The translations under genes were made by a program, and so were the position numbers. 64,000 nucleotides of DNA, from the NCBI GenBank assembly GCA_016722705.1, contig JADKGN010000001.1, positions 930,001 to 994,000 of the forward strand, written 5' to 3'. The DNA is from Candidatus Dechloromonas phosphoritropha (GTDB taxonomy: Bacteria > Pseudomonadota > Gammaproteobacteria > Burkholderiales > Rhodocyclaceae). The notes under the pieces were generated by a model. It had not been told where the DNA came from. It saw only the letters and a list, made by a program, of their open reading frames with translations, and ran no database searches. Shown piece by piece: positions 9,512 through 19,034 of the stretch; positions within the stretch are counted from its first letter, which is position 1, and every line of letters starts with the position of its first letter.

Positions 9512-9518
9512 AGCGAAG

Positions 9519-10730
9519 ATGGCCAATATCCTCTATCTCGTTCATCGCCTGCCTTATCCGCCCAACAAGGGCGACAAGGTGCGCTCGTATAACCTGCTGA
9601 AACATCTGTCCAGACAACACCGAGTCTTTCTCGGCACATTCATCGACGATCCGGATGACGAACCGCACATCGCCAAAGTGCGCACGCTGTGCTCTGACCT
9701 TCATGTCGCCAGGCTCAATCCCCGCCTCGCCAGGATTCGCAGTCTGAGCAGCCTGCTTGCGGGCGAGGCACTTACCTTGGGCTACTACCGCAGTTCCGCG
9801 CTCCGCAACTGGGTCAAAGAAACCTGCCAACGGCACCGCATTCAGACCGCCGTCATCTTCTCCTCGGCGATGGCCCAATACCTCGAAGGGCAACCGCGGA
9901 TTCCCGCAATCATCGATTTCGTCGATGTCGACTCTGCCAAGTGGACTCAGTACGCACCGCAACATTACTGGCCGTTGTCCTGGCTTTACCGCCGCGAGGG
10001 TAGACTGCTGCTCGAATACGAACGGCGGATGGCTGCTCGGGTGTCCCGCTCCTTCTTCGCAACGGACAAGGAGGTCGCGCTGTTTACCCAGATGGCGCCT
10101 GAATGCCGGGTGCGCTTGCAAATGATGGGAAACGGTGTCGATGCGGACTATTTCTCCGTAGACGACACGCGTTCTTCTCCCTTCCCTTCCGACGAAATTT
10201 CGGTGGTTTTCACCGGCGCCATGGATTACTTGCCGAATGTCGATGCGGCAACATGGTTCGCTTCAGACGTGCTCCCCGGCCTTCTGCAGCGCTGGCCCGC
10301 AGCGCGCTTTTATGTCGTCGGCCGCAGCCCGGCAGCGGCGGTGCTGGCGCTGGCAACGGACCGCATCGTGGTTACCGGCACGGTCGACGATGTGCGGCCG
10401 TATCTTCAGTATGCCGCTGCAGTCGTTGCACCCTTGCGCATCGCCCGCGGCATCCAGAACAAGATCCTGGAAGCCATGGCCATGAGCAGACCGGTCATCG
10501 CGTCCGCCGACTGCGCTGCCGCGGTCGACGCTGTCGCGGGGAAAGAATTGCTGACAGCCACCAGCCCGGAGGGATACATTGCTGCCATCAGTCAAGTGCT
10601 CGAAGCCCCCGAAGCGGCAACCGTATTGGGCAAGGCAGCGCGGCAGCGGGTTGTCGAGCGCTACACCTGGGAAGCCCACATGAAGGCTATCGACCCCTAT
10701 CTTCCGGCGCCGTCTCCTCGCGAACCATGA
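9519..10730 (+). CDS. Glycosyltransferase family 4, XrtA locus (stp1-like)
   Basis: 403-aa GT-B glycosyltransferase of the exosortase-associated family known as TIGR03087. The N-terminus MANILYLVHRLPYPPNKGDK is diagnostic of the family. The C-terminal Rossmann domain shows VVFTGAMDYLPNVDA and a nucleotide-sugar-binding region around ARGIQNKILEAMAMS with the conserved Glu. I chose ATG 9519, 7 bp after femAB; a longer open frame upstream is only read-through inside femAB. It overlaps the exosortase gene by 4 bp (ATGA), indicating translational coupling. Confidence 0.93.
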   Translation: MANILYLVHRLPYPPNKGDKVRSYNLLKHLSRQHRVFLGTFIDDPDDEPHIAKVRTLCSDLHVARLNPRLARIRSLSSLLAGEALTLGYYRSSALRNWVKETCQRHRIQTAVIFSSAMAQYLEGQPRIPAIIDFVDVDSAKWTQYAPQHYWPLSWLYRREGRLLLEYERRMAARVSRSFFATDKEVALFTQMAPECRVRLQMMGNGVDADYFSVDDTRSSPFPSDEISVVFTGAMDYLPNVDAATWFASDVLPGLLQRWPAARFYVVGRSPAAAVLALATDRIVVTGTVDDVRPYLQYAAAVVAPLRIARGIQNKILEAMAMSRPVIASADCAAAVDAVAGKELLTATSPEGYIAAISQVLEAPEAATVLGKAARQRVVERYTWEAHMKAIDPYLPAPSPREP

Positions 10731-12277
10731 TGGAACAGGGAAGTCCCAGGCGCTATTCGGTGTCCTGGGCGCAGGTTCTGCCTTTGCTATTCGGTTTGAT
10801 CGTCTGGATACTCTTCTGGTATCGCGATACGGCGCTAGCCATGGTCGCAATCTGGGCTCGCGCCGACACCTACGCCCATGCTTTCGTCGTGCCACCGATA
10901 AGTCTCTGGCTGATCTGGCGCAAACGTCACGAATTGGCTCTTCTGCGCCCTGAACCGACGCTCTGGCTCATTTTTCCGGTTCTTGCAACCGCGATCTTGT
11001 GGCTGATGGGAGAACTGACCGCAGTCAACGCGCTGACTCAGTTCACCTTTATCCTCACCCTGCTGCTCGTCATCGTTTCCACATTGGGCTTCCGGATCAG
11101 TCGCCGGATTGCTTTCCCTCTTGCGTTTCTCCTGTTATGTGTTCCGGTAGGCGACTTCATGACCCCCACGCTGATGGAGTGGACCGCGTGGTTCACCGTC
11201 CTTGCACTGCGGGCAACCGGCATTCCCGCATATCAGGAAGGCATGCAGTTCATCATCCCCTCGGGCAACTGGTCGGTGGTCGAAGCCTGCAGCGGAATCC
11301 GCTACGTCATCGCCTCGGTCACGGTTGGCACTCTCTTCGCTTACCTGAACTACGTGTCCCTTCGCCGAAGACTCATCTTCATCGGGGCATCAATCATCGT
11401 CCCGGTTATCGCCAACTGGCTGCGTGCCTACATGATCGTCATGCTAGGCCACCTCTCCGGTAACAAACTGGCGGCCGGTGTCGATCACCTGATCTATGGA
11501 TGGCTGTTTTTTGGGATCGTCATCACGATTATGTTCATCATCGGCGCCCGCTGGAGCGAAGCGCCACCGACTGCCAAGCCGCTGCCGGCAGCGGTGCCGG
11601 AGCCAAACGTGACGCCCCCCTTCCGCGCGCCCGCCGGCAGGGCATGGATGGTGACCGTCGTCATCGCGCTCCTGGCCGCCGCCGGTCCGCTGGCCTTTGT
11701 CGTGATCGACAAGACTGACGGAACGGCCGCCCCGAACCTCGCCACACTCGCGCTCCCGGCGGGATGGAACGACACCTTACCCTTCACGAACTGGAAGCCT
11801 GTCTATGCCAATGCTTCAGTTGAGCGGCAAGCAGCCTATTCCCGGGAAGACAAGATGGTTGGCTTGTATGTGGGCTACTACCGCAATCAGAATTATCAAC
11901 GGAAGCTGGTCACGTCAACCAATGTGCTGGCCATGAGCAACGACCCCGTCTGGTCGGTCGTCTCCCGGAATCGTGCCGAGGTCAATCTGGACGGTATGCC
12001 GGCAAGCATTCGGACCGCGGAACTGTCGAGCAAGGACATCACTGCCAGCCATCTCGTTGTCTGGCAGTGGTACTGGATCAACGGCAAGCTCACGGCATCT
12101 GACATCGAGGCGAAACTGCTGACCGCATTCTCGCGCCTAAGTGGTCGAGGCGATGATTCGGCGGTGATCATGCTCTACGCTCCCCGGGAATCCGCTACGG
12201 ACGCTCTTTCCGCCTTCGCCATGCAGGCAATCGGGCCGATCAATCAGATGCTCGATGCCACCCGCGCAGCCCGATGA
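10727..12277 (+). CDS. xrtA: Exosortase A with C-terminal EpsI domain
   Basis: 516-aa inner-membrane transpeptidase-like protease that cleaves PEP-CTERM proteins for surface attachment. About eight membrane segments fill residues 15-285. The catalytic residues are present: Cys188 in VVEACSGIRYV, Arg233 in NWLRAY and His254 in GVDHLIYGW. From about 320 to the end is an EpsI domain (ALPAGWNDTLPF... VGYYRNQNYQRKL), fused as is usual for XrtA. The start is ATG 10727, overlapping the upstream glycosyltransferase stop. No PEP-CTERM substrate protein is encoded in this window, so substrates lie elsewhere. Confidence 0.96.
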   Translation: MMEQGSPRRYSVSWAQVLPLLFGLIVWILFWYRDTALAMVAIWARADTYAHAFVVPPISLWLIWRKRHELALLRPEPTLWLIFPVLATAILWLMGELTAVNALTQFTFILTLLLVIVSTLGFRISRRIAFPLAFLLLCVPVGDFMTPTLMEWTAWFTVLALRATGIPAYQEGMQFIIPSGNWSVVEACSGIRYVIASVTVGTLFAYLNYVSLRRRLIFIGASIIVPVIANWLRAYMIVMLGHLSGNKLAAGVDHLIYGWLFFGIVITIMFIIGARWSEAPPTAKPLPAAVPEPNVTPPFRAPAGRAWMVTVVIALLAAAGPLAFVVIDKTDGTAAPNLATLALPAGWNDTLPFTNWKPVYANASVERQAAYSREDKMVGLYVGYYRNQNYQRKLVTSTNVLAMSNDPVWSVVSRNRAEVNLDGMPASIRTAELSSKDITASHLVVWQWYWINGKLTASDIEAKLLTAFSRLSGRGDDSAVIMLYAPRESATDALSAFAMQAIGPINQMLDATRAAR

Positions 12278-13431
12278 TCAATGACCCGCGCCCACTTGTC
12301 GCCCACGTCATGTACCGCTTCGACACCGGCGGTCTCGAGAACGGCATCGTCAATCTCATCAACCACCTGCCGGCCGACCGCTATCGCCATGCCGTAATCG
12401 CCTTGACGGTGGTCACCGACTTCCGCCACCGCATCCAGCGCGACGATGTCGAGTTCATCTCGCTGAACAAGGCGCCCGGCCATGGCATCTGGCTTTTCCC
12501 CAAGTTGTTCGCCCTCTTCCGTCGCCTCCGCCCGGCCATCGTTCACAGTCGCAACCTGGCCGCTCTTGAAGCCCAGTTACCAGCGTGGGCAGCCGGCGTT
12601 CCGGTCCGCATTCATGGCGAACACGGGCGCGACGTAGAAGACCTTGACGGATCGAACATCACCTATCAGCGCGTTCGACGTTTCTATCGGCCGTTCGTGA
12701 ATTATTACCTGGCGCTGTCACAAGATCTCCGCGAATATCTCACCACCCAAATCAAGGTTCCGGAAGACATAGTGCTACAGGTATACAACGGCGTCGATAC
12801 CGATCGCTTTCATCCCGCCGGACTCGATTATTTCCTACCCGGCTGCCCGTTCTCGCGCAACGATCACTGGATTGTCGGCACAGTTGGCCGCATGCAGACG
12901 GTGAAGGATCAGCCCATGCTGGTGCGGGCCTTCATCCGCGCTCTGGAAATCGACCACGACCTCCGTCCCCTCCTGCGTCTGCTCTTGATCGGTGGCGGCC
13001 CATTGCACGCGGAATGCGAACAACTGCTCGTGGCGGCGGGTGTTCGCGATCTTGCCTGGTTGCCCGGAGAGCGTCATGACGTCCCGGCGATCATGGGTGG
13101 ACTGGACTGTTTCGTTCTGCCTTCGCTGGCCGAGGGCATCTCCAACACCATCCTCGAAGCGATGGCTTCAGGCTTGCCAGTGATTGCCACCGATGTCGGA
13201 GGCAATGCTGATCTCGTTTCAGCCGGCATCACAGGCCAGCTCGTAACAGCAGGCGATTCGGAGGCGTTGGCCCGGCAGATTATTCAACTCGCCAACAATC
13301 CCGATCGTGCCTGGCGTATGGGGCAACTCGGTCGTCAGCGCGTGGAAGAAAAATTCAGCATGAACGCGATGGTGGCCGCCTACCTCGGCACCTATGACAA
13401 ATTGTTGGGCCGCTCCGCCATGGCGGCATAA
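12274..13431 (+). CDS. Glycosyltransferase family 4, XrtA locus (stp2-like)
   Basis: 385-aa GT4 enzyme of the exosortase-associated TIGR03088 type. The N-terminus has HVMYRFDTGGLENGIVNLI, typical of the family. The C-terminal domain has WIVGTVGRMQTVKD and the EX7E motif EGISNTILE (about 287-295) followed by ASGLPVIATDVGGN. ATG 12274 overlaps the xrtA stop by 4 bp. It is predicted to add one hexose or derivative to the lipid-linked repeat unit; the sugar is unknown. Confidence 0.93.
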   Translation: MINDPRPLVAHVMYRFDTGGLENGIVNLINHLPADRYRHAVIALTVVTDFRHRIQRDDVEFISLNKAPGHGIWLFPKLFALFRRLRPAIVHSRNLAALEAQLPAWAAGVPVRIHGEHGRDVEDLDGSNITYQRVRRFYRPFVNYYLALSQDLREYLTTQIKVPEDIVLQVYNGVDTDRFHPAGLDYFLPGCPFSRNDHWIVGTVGRMQTVKDQPMLVRAFIRALEIDHDLRPLLRLLLIGGGPLHAECEQLLVAAGVRDLAWLPGERHDVPAIMGGLDCFVLPSLAEGISNTILEAMASGLPVIATDVGGNADLVSAGITGQLVTAGDSEALARQIIQLANNPDRAWRMGQLGRQRVEEKFSMNAMVAAYLGTYDKLLGRSAMAA

Positions 13432-13454
13432 GCGGAAACAGGAAACAACAGCAC

Positions 13455-15362
13455 ATGTGCGGCATCACTGGAATATTCGACACCCGAGGAAGACACGACA
13501 TTGATCGTGCGGTACTCCATCGCATGAACGAATCGCAGTTTCACCGCGGGCCTGACGAAGGTGGCTTACATGTCGAACCCGGTATCGGGCTCGGCCACCG
13601 TCGCCTCTCGATCATCGACCTGTCAACCGGGCAGCAACCGCTCTACAACGAAGATCAAAGCGTCTGCGTCGTCTTCAACGGCGAAATCTACAACTATCAG
13701 GCACTCATCCCCGAACTCCAGGCCCTTGGCCATATCTTTCACACCCGCAGCGATACCGAAGTCATCGTCCACGCCTGGGAATCCTGGGGCGAAAAATGCG
13801 TCGACCGCTTCCGCGGCATGTTCGCCTTTGCCCTCTGGGATCGCAACCGCGATACGCTCTTCCTCGCACGTGATCGCCTCGGCGTCAAACCCCTGTTTTA
13901 CGCATTGCTCGACGACGGCACTTTCCTCTTTGGCTCCGAACTCAAATCACTCCTCGCCCACGGTGGTCTGAAGCGCGAAATCGACCCCTGCGCCGTCGAA
14001 GAATATTTCGCCCTCGGTTATGTCGCCGAGCCGCGCGCCATCTTCAAACAAGCCAGAAAACTACCACCCGCCCACACTCTGCTGCTGCGCCGCGGCCTAC
14101 CAGTCGGCGAACCCCGCGAATACTGGGATGTCCGCTTCACCCTCGACAACCTGATCAGTGACGCCGACGCCTGCGCCGAACTGACCCACCGCCTCGAAGA
14201 ATCGATTCGCCTGAGGATGATCTCGGAAGTTCCCCTCGGCGCCTTTCTTTCCGGCGGCGTCGATTCCAGCGCCGTTGTCGCCATGATGGCCGGGCTATCG
14301 ACTGCTGCGGTCAACACCTGTTCCATCGGCTTTTCCGACCCTGCTTTCAACGAATCCGAATTCGCCCAAATGGTAGCTGACCGCTACCAGACCAATCACT
14401 ACCTCGACATGGTCGAAAGCGACGACTTCGACCTCATCGACACCCTGGCTAGGCTTTATGACGAACCCTATGCCGACAGCTCGGCGATTCCCACCTACCG
14501 GGTTTGCCAACTGGCGCGCAAGCATGTGACCGTTGCCCTTTCCGGCGATGGCGGCGATGAAAGTTTTGGTGGTTATCGACGTTACAAGCTGCACCTGATG
14601 GAAGAGAAAATGCGCTCGGCCCTACCGCTGACATTGCGCCGCCCACTCTTTGGTTCCTTGGGCAAGCTCTACCCCAAGGCCGACTGGGCGCCGCGGATCT
14701 TCCGCGCCAAGACAACTTTCGAAGGCATTGCTCGTAGCTCGGTGGAAGCCTACTTCCACTCCGTTTCCATCCTGCGCGCCCCGATGCGCAACCAGTTATT
14801 CAGCTCGGCATTCAAATCAGCTCTCGGTGACTACGATGCGATCGAGGTCTTCAATCAGCATGCTGCCAAGGCCAAGACTGATGACTCGCTGGCGTTGATC
14901 CAGTATCTCGACCTGAAGACCTACCTTGTCGGCGACATCAATACCAAGGTCGACCGTGCCAGCATGGCGCATTCACTCGAAGTCCGCGAACCACTGATGG
15001 ACCACGAACTGGTCGAATGGCTGGCCACGCTGAATTCCTCCCATAAAATCCGTGGCCAGGAAACGAAATACCTGCTCAAAAAATCGATGGAGCCCTACCT
15101 CCCCAACGATGTGCTCTATCGCCCGAAAATGGGTTTCTCGGCACCCCTCGCCCGCTGGTTCCGCGGCCCGCTTAAAAGGCGCGTTCAAGACGCTCTCCTT
15201 GGCCGCCGCCTGGGCGATACCGGTTGGTTCAATCGTGGTTACCTCCAACATCTTGTCGACGCCCACAATAACGGTAGCCGCGACTACAGCGCCTCGATCT
15301 GGGCGCTGCTGATGTTCGAAGCCTTCCTGCGCAACGTCATGGAACAAGGCGAACCCGCATGA
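13455..15362 (+). CDS. Asparagine-synthase-like amidotransferase, XrtA locus
   Basis: 635-aa class II glutamine amidotransferase/asparagine synthase B homologue, the exosortase-locus TIGR03108 subfamily. The nucleophile Cys2 is present after Met (MCGITGIF) and the glutaminase domain runs to about 200. The synthetase PP-loop FLSGGVDSSAV lies near 262-272, and ALSGDGGDESFGGYRRY near 360. These proteins are thought to amidate or aminate sugar acids in the exopolysaccharide rather than make free asparagine; that is an inference from family context. The start lies 23 bp after the glycosyltransferase and the end overlaps the next gene by 4 bp. Confidence 0.94.
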   Translation: MCGITGIFDTRGRHDIDRAVLHRMNESQFHRGPDEGGLHVEPGIGLGHRRLSIIDLSTGQQPLYNEDQSVCVVFNGEIYNYQALIPELQALGHIFHTRSDTEVIVHAWESWGEKCVDRFRGMFAFALWDRNRDTLFLARDRLGVKPLFYALLDDGTFLFGSELKSLLAHGGLKREIDPCAVEEYFALGYVAEPRAIFKQARKLPPAHTLLLRRGLPVGEPREYWDVRFTLDNLISDADACAELTHRLEESIRLRMISEVPLGAFLSGGVDSSAVVAMMAGLSTAAVNTCSIGFSDPAFNESEFAQMVADRYQTNHYLDMVESDDFDLIDTLARLYDEPYADSSAIPTYRVCQLARKHVTVALSGDGGDESFGGYRRYKLHLMEEKMRSALPLTLRRPLFGSLGKLYPKADWAPRIFRAKTTFEGIARSSVEAYFHSVSILRAPMRNQLFSSAFKSALGDYDAIEVFNQHAAKAKTDDSLALIQYLDLKTYLVGDINTKVDRASMAHSLEVREPLMDHELVEWLATLNSSHKIRGQETKYLLKKSMEPYLPNDVLYRPKMGFSAPLARWFRGPLKRRVQDALLGRRLGDTGWFNRGYLQHLVDAHNNGSRDYSASIWALLMFEAFLRNVMEQGEPA

Positions 15363-16576
15363 TTCGCGTCCTCCACGTTCTCGACCATTCGATCCCCCTG
15401 CACAGCGGTTACACCTTCCGTACCGCCGCACTATTACGCGAGCAGCGCGCCCTCGGCTGGGAAACCTTTCACCTGACCTCGCCCAAGCAAGGTGAAACAT
15501 CGACCTCCGTTGAAGAAGTCGATGGCCTGCGCTTCTATCGTACCCCGGTGGCAACCAGCGTACTGGCCAAGTTGCCGCTCGGCAAGGAACTTGCCCTGAT
15601 GAAGCAACTGGAGACACGGCTTGAAGAAGTCGCCCGCGAAATCCGTCCCGACATCATTCACGCCCACTCCCCTGTGCTCAATGCGTTCCCGGCCATCAAG
15701 GTGGCGCGCAAACTCGGCATCCCTGTCGTTTATGAAATCCGCGCATTTTGGGAAGATGCGGCGGTCGACCACGGCACTACTAACGAAGACAGCCTGCGCT
15801 ACCGCGCCACGCGCATGCTCGAAACCCGTGCCATCCAGCAAGTCGACCACGTCTTCACCATCTGTGAAGGCTTGCGCGCCGACATCGTGGCGCGCGGCAT
15901 TCCAGCCGGCAAAGTCACCGTTATTCCCAATGCCGTCGATATTGCATCCTTCAACCTGGCCAGCCCACCCGACCCGGAACTGCAGCAAAAATGGGGACTG
16001 ACCGGCAAAACAGTGATCGGCTTTATCGGCTCCTTCTATGCTTACGAAGGCCTCGATCTGCTACTCGAAGCCCTCCCCGCCATCATTGAACAAATGCCTG
16101 ACATTCGCGTCCTCCTAGTGGGCGGCGGCCCACAAGAAGCAACCCTCCGCCAACAAGCAGAGAAACTCGGCCTCAAAGATGTGGTGGTCTTTACCGGCCG
16201 CGTGCCGCACCAGGACGTCAATCGCTACTATGACCTGATCAACGTCCTCGCCTACCCGCGCCACCCGATGCGTCTCACTGAACTCGTCACCCCCTTGAAG
16301 CCGCTGGAGGCGATGGCCCAAGGCCAACTTTTTGTCGCTTCGGACGTCGGCGGCCATAAGGAGCTCGTCGAACACAACAAGACCGGTATCCTCTTCAAGG
16401 CTGGAGATCGGCAGACATTGGTACAAGCCATCGTCGAACTGCTCAACAATCAGCAACACTGGTCAGAACTCAAAGCCAACGGTCGCCAGTTCGTCGAAAA
16501 TGTCCGCAACTGGCGCAACAGCGTTGCGAACTACCGCAATCCCTATTCACTACTATTGAAGAAAACGGACATCTAA
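15359..16576 (+). CDS. Glycosyltransferase family 4, XrtA locus (stp3-like)
   Basis: 405-aa GT4 enzyme resembling the exosortase-associated TIGR04063 family. N-terminal HVLDHSIPLHSGYTFRTAAL is characteristic. The C-terminal half contains VIGFIGSFYAYEGLDLLLEA and a nucleotide-sugar-binding EX7E-like segment in ELVTPLKPLEAMAQG. Start ATG overlaps the amidotransferase stop (ATGA), and a GTG-start glycosyltransferase follows immediately after its stop. Donor and acceptor are unknown. Confidence 0.92.
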   Translation: MIRVLHVLDHSIPLHSGYTFRTAALLREQRALGWETFHLTSPKQGETSTSVEEVDGLRFYRTPVATSVLAKLPLGKELALMKQLETRLEEVAREIRPDIIHAHSPVLNAFPAIKVARKLGIPVVYEIRAFWEDAAVDHGTTNEDSLRYRATRMLETRAIQQVDHVFTICEGLRADIVARGIPAGKVTVIPNAVDIASFNLASPPDPELQQKWGLTGKTVIGFIGSFYAYEGLDLLLEALPAIIEQMPDIRVLLVGGGPQEATLRQQAEKLGLKDVVVFTGRVPHQDVNRYYDLINVLAYPRHPMRLTELVTPLKPLEAMAQGQLFVASDVGGHKELVEHNKTGILFKAGDRQTLVQAIVELLNNQQHWSELKANGRQFVENVRNWRNSVANYRNPYSLLLKKTDI

Positions 16577-17668
16577 GTGGATAGCTCGTTGCACATTGGC
16601 CTGATCGGCCCTTTACCCCCGCCCTATGGCGGTATGGCCAATCAAACGCAACAACTTGCCGAACTTCTCCGTAGTGAAGGGATCTCCGTTTCGCTTGTCC
16701 AGACGAATGCAGCATATCGTCCGCAATGGGTCTCCAATTTTCCACTCATCAGAGCCTTTTTCCGTCTGACACCCTACCTCTACACTCTTTGGCAAATAGC
16801 CGGGCGCTTCGATGTCATCCATATCATGGCCAACTCAGGCTGGTCCTGGCACCTCTTTGCCGTACCCGCCATCTGGATAGCAAAGCTCCGTCAAGTCCCC
16901 GTAGTGGTCAATTATCGTGGCGGCGAAGCGGACACCTTCCTCGCCAAATCGGCCCGATCCGTTCGCGTTTCCATGCGCCAGACAGCAGCGCTCATTGTTC
17001 CATCGGACTTCCTGAAAGCGGTATTTGCGCGTTTTAGCATGCCCGCTTCGGTCGTCCCTAATATCATTGATGTCGCTCGCTTCAACAATTCAGCACCGCA
17101 CCGTGCTACCAGGCGCCACCTACTAGTCTCAAGAAACCTTGAACCCATTTACGATAACGAAACAGCAATTCGGGCCTTTTCCATCGTCCACCGCAGCTAT
17201 CCCGATGCCACGCTGACGATTGCCGGTTCCGGACCATTGGCTGAATCGCTTGCCGTACTGGCCGAAAGCCTTGGCCTTGGCAGAGCAGTTATATTTACCG
17301 GTCGACTGGACAGGAACGCAATGGCACGAGCCTATCGAACAGCAGATATCGCCATCAACCCCAGCCTCGTCGACAACATGCCCAATTCTGTGCTGGAAGC
17401 ACTGGCCAGTGGTGTTCCCGTCGTCAGTACAAACGTCGGCGGCGTCCCATATATCGTCAAAGATGAGCAAACAGCCCTGCTGGTTTCCCCCAAATCACCA
17501 GATGCAATGGCTAAAGCCATACTCAGACTGATGGATGATGCTGCCCTGTCAGACAGGTTGATCGATAACGGCCTGATGGAAGTACAACAGTTCACTTGGC
17601 AAAAAGTATGGCCAATCCTCTCTGAGGTCTATGGCAAGGTACGCCACCTCACATGTTTGCCAGCCTGA
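16577..17668 (+). CDS. Glycosyltransferase family 4
   Basis: 363-aa GT4 enzyme. The N-terminal domain begins HIGLIGPLPPPYGGMANQTQ, with a Gly-rich acceptor-side loop. The C-terminal domain shows LTIAGSGPLAESL, the EX7E-type motif in SLVDNMPNSVLEALASG (about 260-276) and VVSTNVGGVPYIV. The GTG start directly abuts the preceding stop. This and the next four genes are visibly lower in GC and use more A/T-ending codons than the upstream locus, which suggests a more variable, more recently exchanged end of the operon. Confidence 0.88.
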   Translation: MDSSLHIGLIGPLPPPYGGMANQTQQLAELLRSEGISVSLVQTNAAYRPQWVSNFPLIRAFFRLTPYLYTLWQIAGRFDVIHIMANSGWSWHLFAVPAIWIAKLRQVPVVVNYRGGEADTFLAKSARSVRVSMRQTAALIVPSDFLKAVFARFSMPASVVPNIIDVARFNNSAPHRATRRHLLVSRNLEPIYDNETAIRAFSIVHRSYPDATLTIAGSGPLAESLAVLAESLGLGRAVIFTGRLDRNAMARAYRTADIAINPSLVDNMPNSVLEALASGVPVVSTNVGGVPYIVKDEQTALLVSPKSPDAMAKAILRLMDDAALSDRLIDNGLMEVQQFTWQKVWPILSEVYGKVRHLTCLPA

Positions 17669-17678
17669 GGAGATCAGA

Positions 17679-19031
17679 ATGGGACTCTACACCGGGCTAG
17701 TTGCCAACATCCTGTTCCCAATACAGGAAAAACTGAAGAAGCACGACACACTAGTCATTCGCAAAGTAATGGACGATTCACAGTGGTGGTCGTCCGATAG
17801 GCTTGAAAAGTACCGTCTTGAGCGCTTACGCAGCATGCTCGTCAAGGTTAAAAAACACGTCCCCTACTACCGTGATTGCTTTGCAGGCCTAGGCTTTAAA
17901 CCCGAAGAAATCAATTCACTCGCCGACCTCCAAAAATTGCCGCTTCTAACCAAGGCAATCATCCGTACAGAAGGCGATCGGATGAAGTCAGACATCGCAC
18001 AAGGTCTGGCCCGTTTCAATACCGGTGGATCTTCCGGAGAACCACTGATTTTCTTCATTGGTACCGAACGTGTCAGCCACGATGTTGCTGCCAAGTGGCG
18101 CGCTACCCGCTGGTGGGATGTAGACATCGGCGACCCCGAAATTGTCGTCTGGGGCTCACCTATCGAATTGGGCACGCAGGACAGAGTTCGCGGCATCCGT
18201 GACAAACTCATGCGTACCGAACTCATGCCAGCTTTTCAGATGAATGAAGCCAACCTGAATCAGTTCGTCGCCCGAATCCGCGAGCGCCATCCGAAAATGC
18301 TTTTCGGCTACCCATCTGCCATCAGCCATATTGCTGCCCATGCCAAAAAGCGGGGAATTGCACTCAACGACTTGGGCATCAAAGTGGTTTTTTGTACTTC
18401 TGAACGACTCTATGACCATCAGCGCGAAGCCATCTCAAGTGCATTCGCCTGCCCGGTCGCCAATGGCTACGGTGGGCGTGATGCCGGCTTCATCGCTCAC
18501 GAATGCCCGGCGGGCGGCATGCACATTACCGCTGAAGACATTATTGTCGAAATCATCGACGAAAATGGAAGCATCCAGCCAACGGGAATCGCTGGCGAAA
18601 TCGTCGTGACTCACCTTGCCACATCTGACTTCCCATTCATTCGCTATCGAACCGGCGATGTCGGCAGTTTGAGTACCGAAAAATGTGCTTGCGGCCGTGG
18701 CTTGCCGCTCCTTAAGGAAATTCAGGGAAGAAGCACGGACTTCGTCATTGCCACTGATGGCACGGTCATGCATGGACTGGCACTTATCTACATTTTGCGT
18801 GACCTTCCTGGCGTAAGATCATTCAAGGTAATTCAGGAATCACGCCAGTTAACCAACGTACTCTTGGTAATTGGCCCGGAATTCCAAAGCGAAATGATTG
18901 GGAAAATCATCGAAGGATTCAAACAACGTTTAGGTTCATCAGCCGAAATCAAGGTGCAAACTGTGGAGAACATCCCGCCTGAGAAGTCCGGTAAATATCG
19001 TTACGTAATCAGCCGCATCGAGCAGAAGTAA
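17679..19031 (+). CDS. PaaK/CapK-like adenylate-forming enzyme
   Basis: 450-aa member of the phenylacetate-CoA ligase-like family often found in capsule and EPS clusters (CapK). The AMP-binding loop is FNTGGSSGEPL (about 113-123). TGDVG near 325 and a Cys-containing CACGRGLPLLKEIQGRSTDFV-type region (in part) precede the C-terminal subdomain ending PEKSGKYRYV. It probably activates a carboxylic acid that decorates the polymer; the substrate is unknown. I chose ATG 17679, with GAGGAGA just upstream, over an earlier in-frame ATG at 17631 that overlaps the glycosyltransferase. It ends 3 bp before the ligase gene. Confidence 0.88.
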   Translation: MGLYTGLVANILFPIQEKLKKHDTLVIRKVMDDSQWWSSDRLEKYRLERLRSMLVKVKKHVPYYRDCFAGLGFKPEEINSLADLQKLPLLTKAIIRTEGDRMKSDIAQGLARFNTGGSSGEPLIFFIGTERVSHDVAAKWRATRWWDVDIGDPEIVVWGSPIELGTQDRVRGIRDKLMRTELMPAFQMNEANLNQFVARIRERHPKMLFGYPSAISHIAAHAKKRGIALNDLGIKVVFCTSERLYDHQREAISSAFACPVANGYGGRDAGFIAHECPAGGMHITAEDIIVEIIDENGSIQPTGIAGEIVVTHLATSDFPFIRYRTGDVGSLSTEKCACGRGLPLLKEIQGRSTDFVIATDGTVMHGLALIYILRDLPGVRSFKVIQESRQLTNVLLVIGPEFQSEMIGKIIEGFKQRLGSSAEIKVQTVENIPPEKSGKYRYVISRIEQK

Positions 19032-19034
19032 GAC

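Noticed and set aside
10103..10726. Upstream extension of the exosortase frame
   Set aside because: This part lies within the preceding glycosyltransferase in another frame and encodes low-complexity Arg/Cys-rich sequence. The exosortase starts at ATG 10727 with a normal N-terminus.
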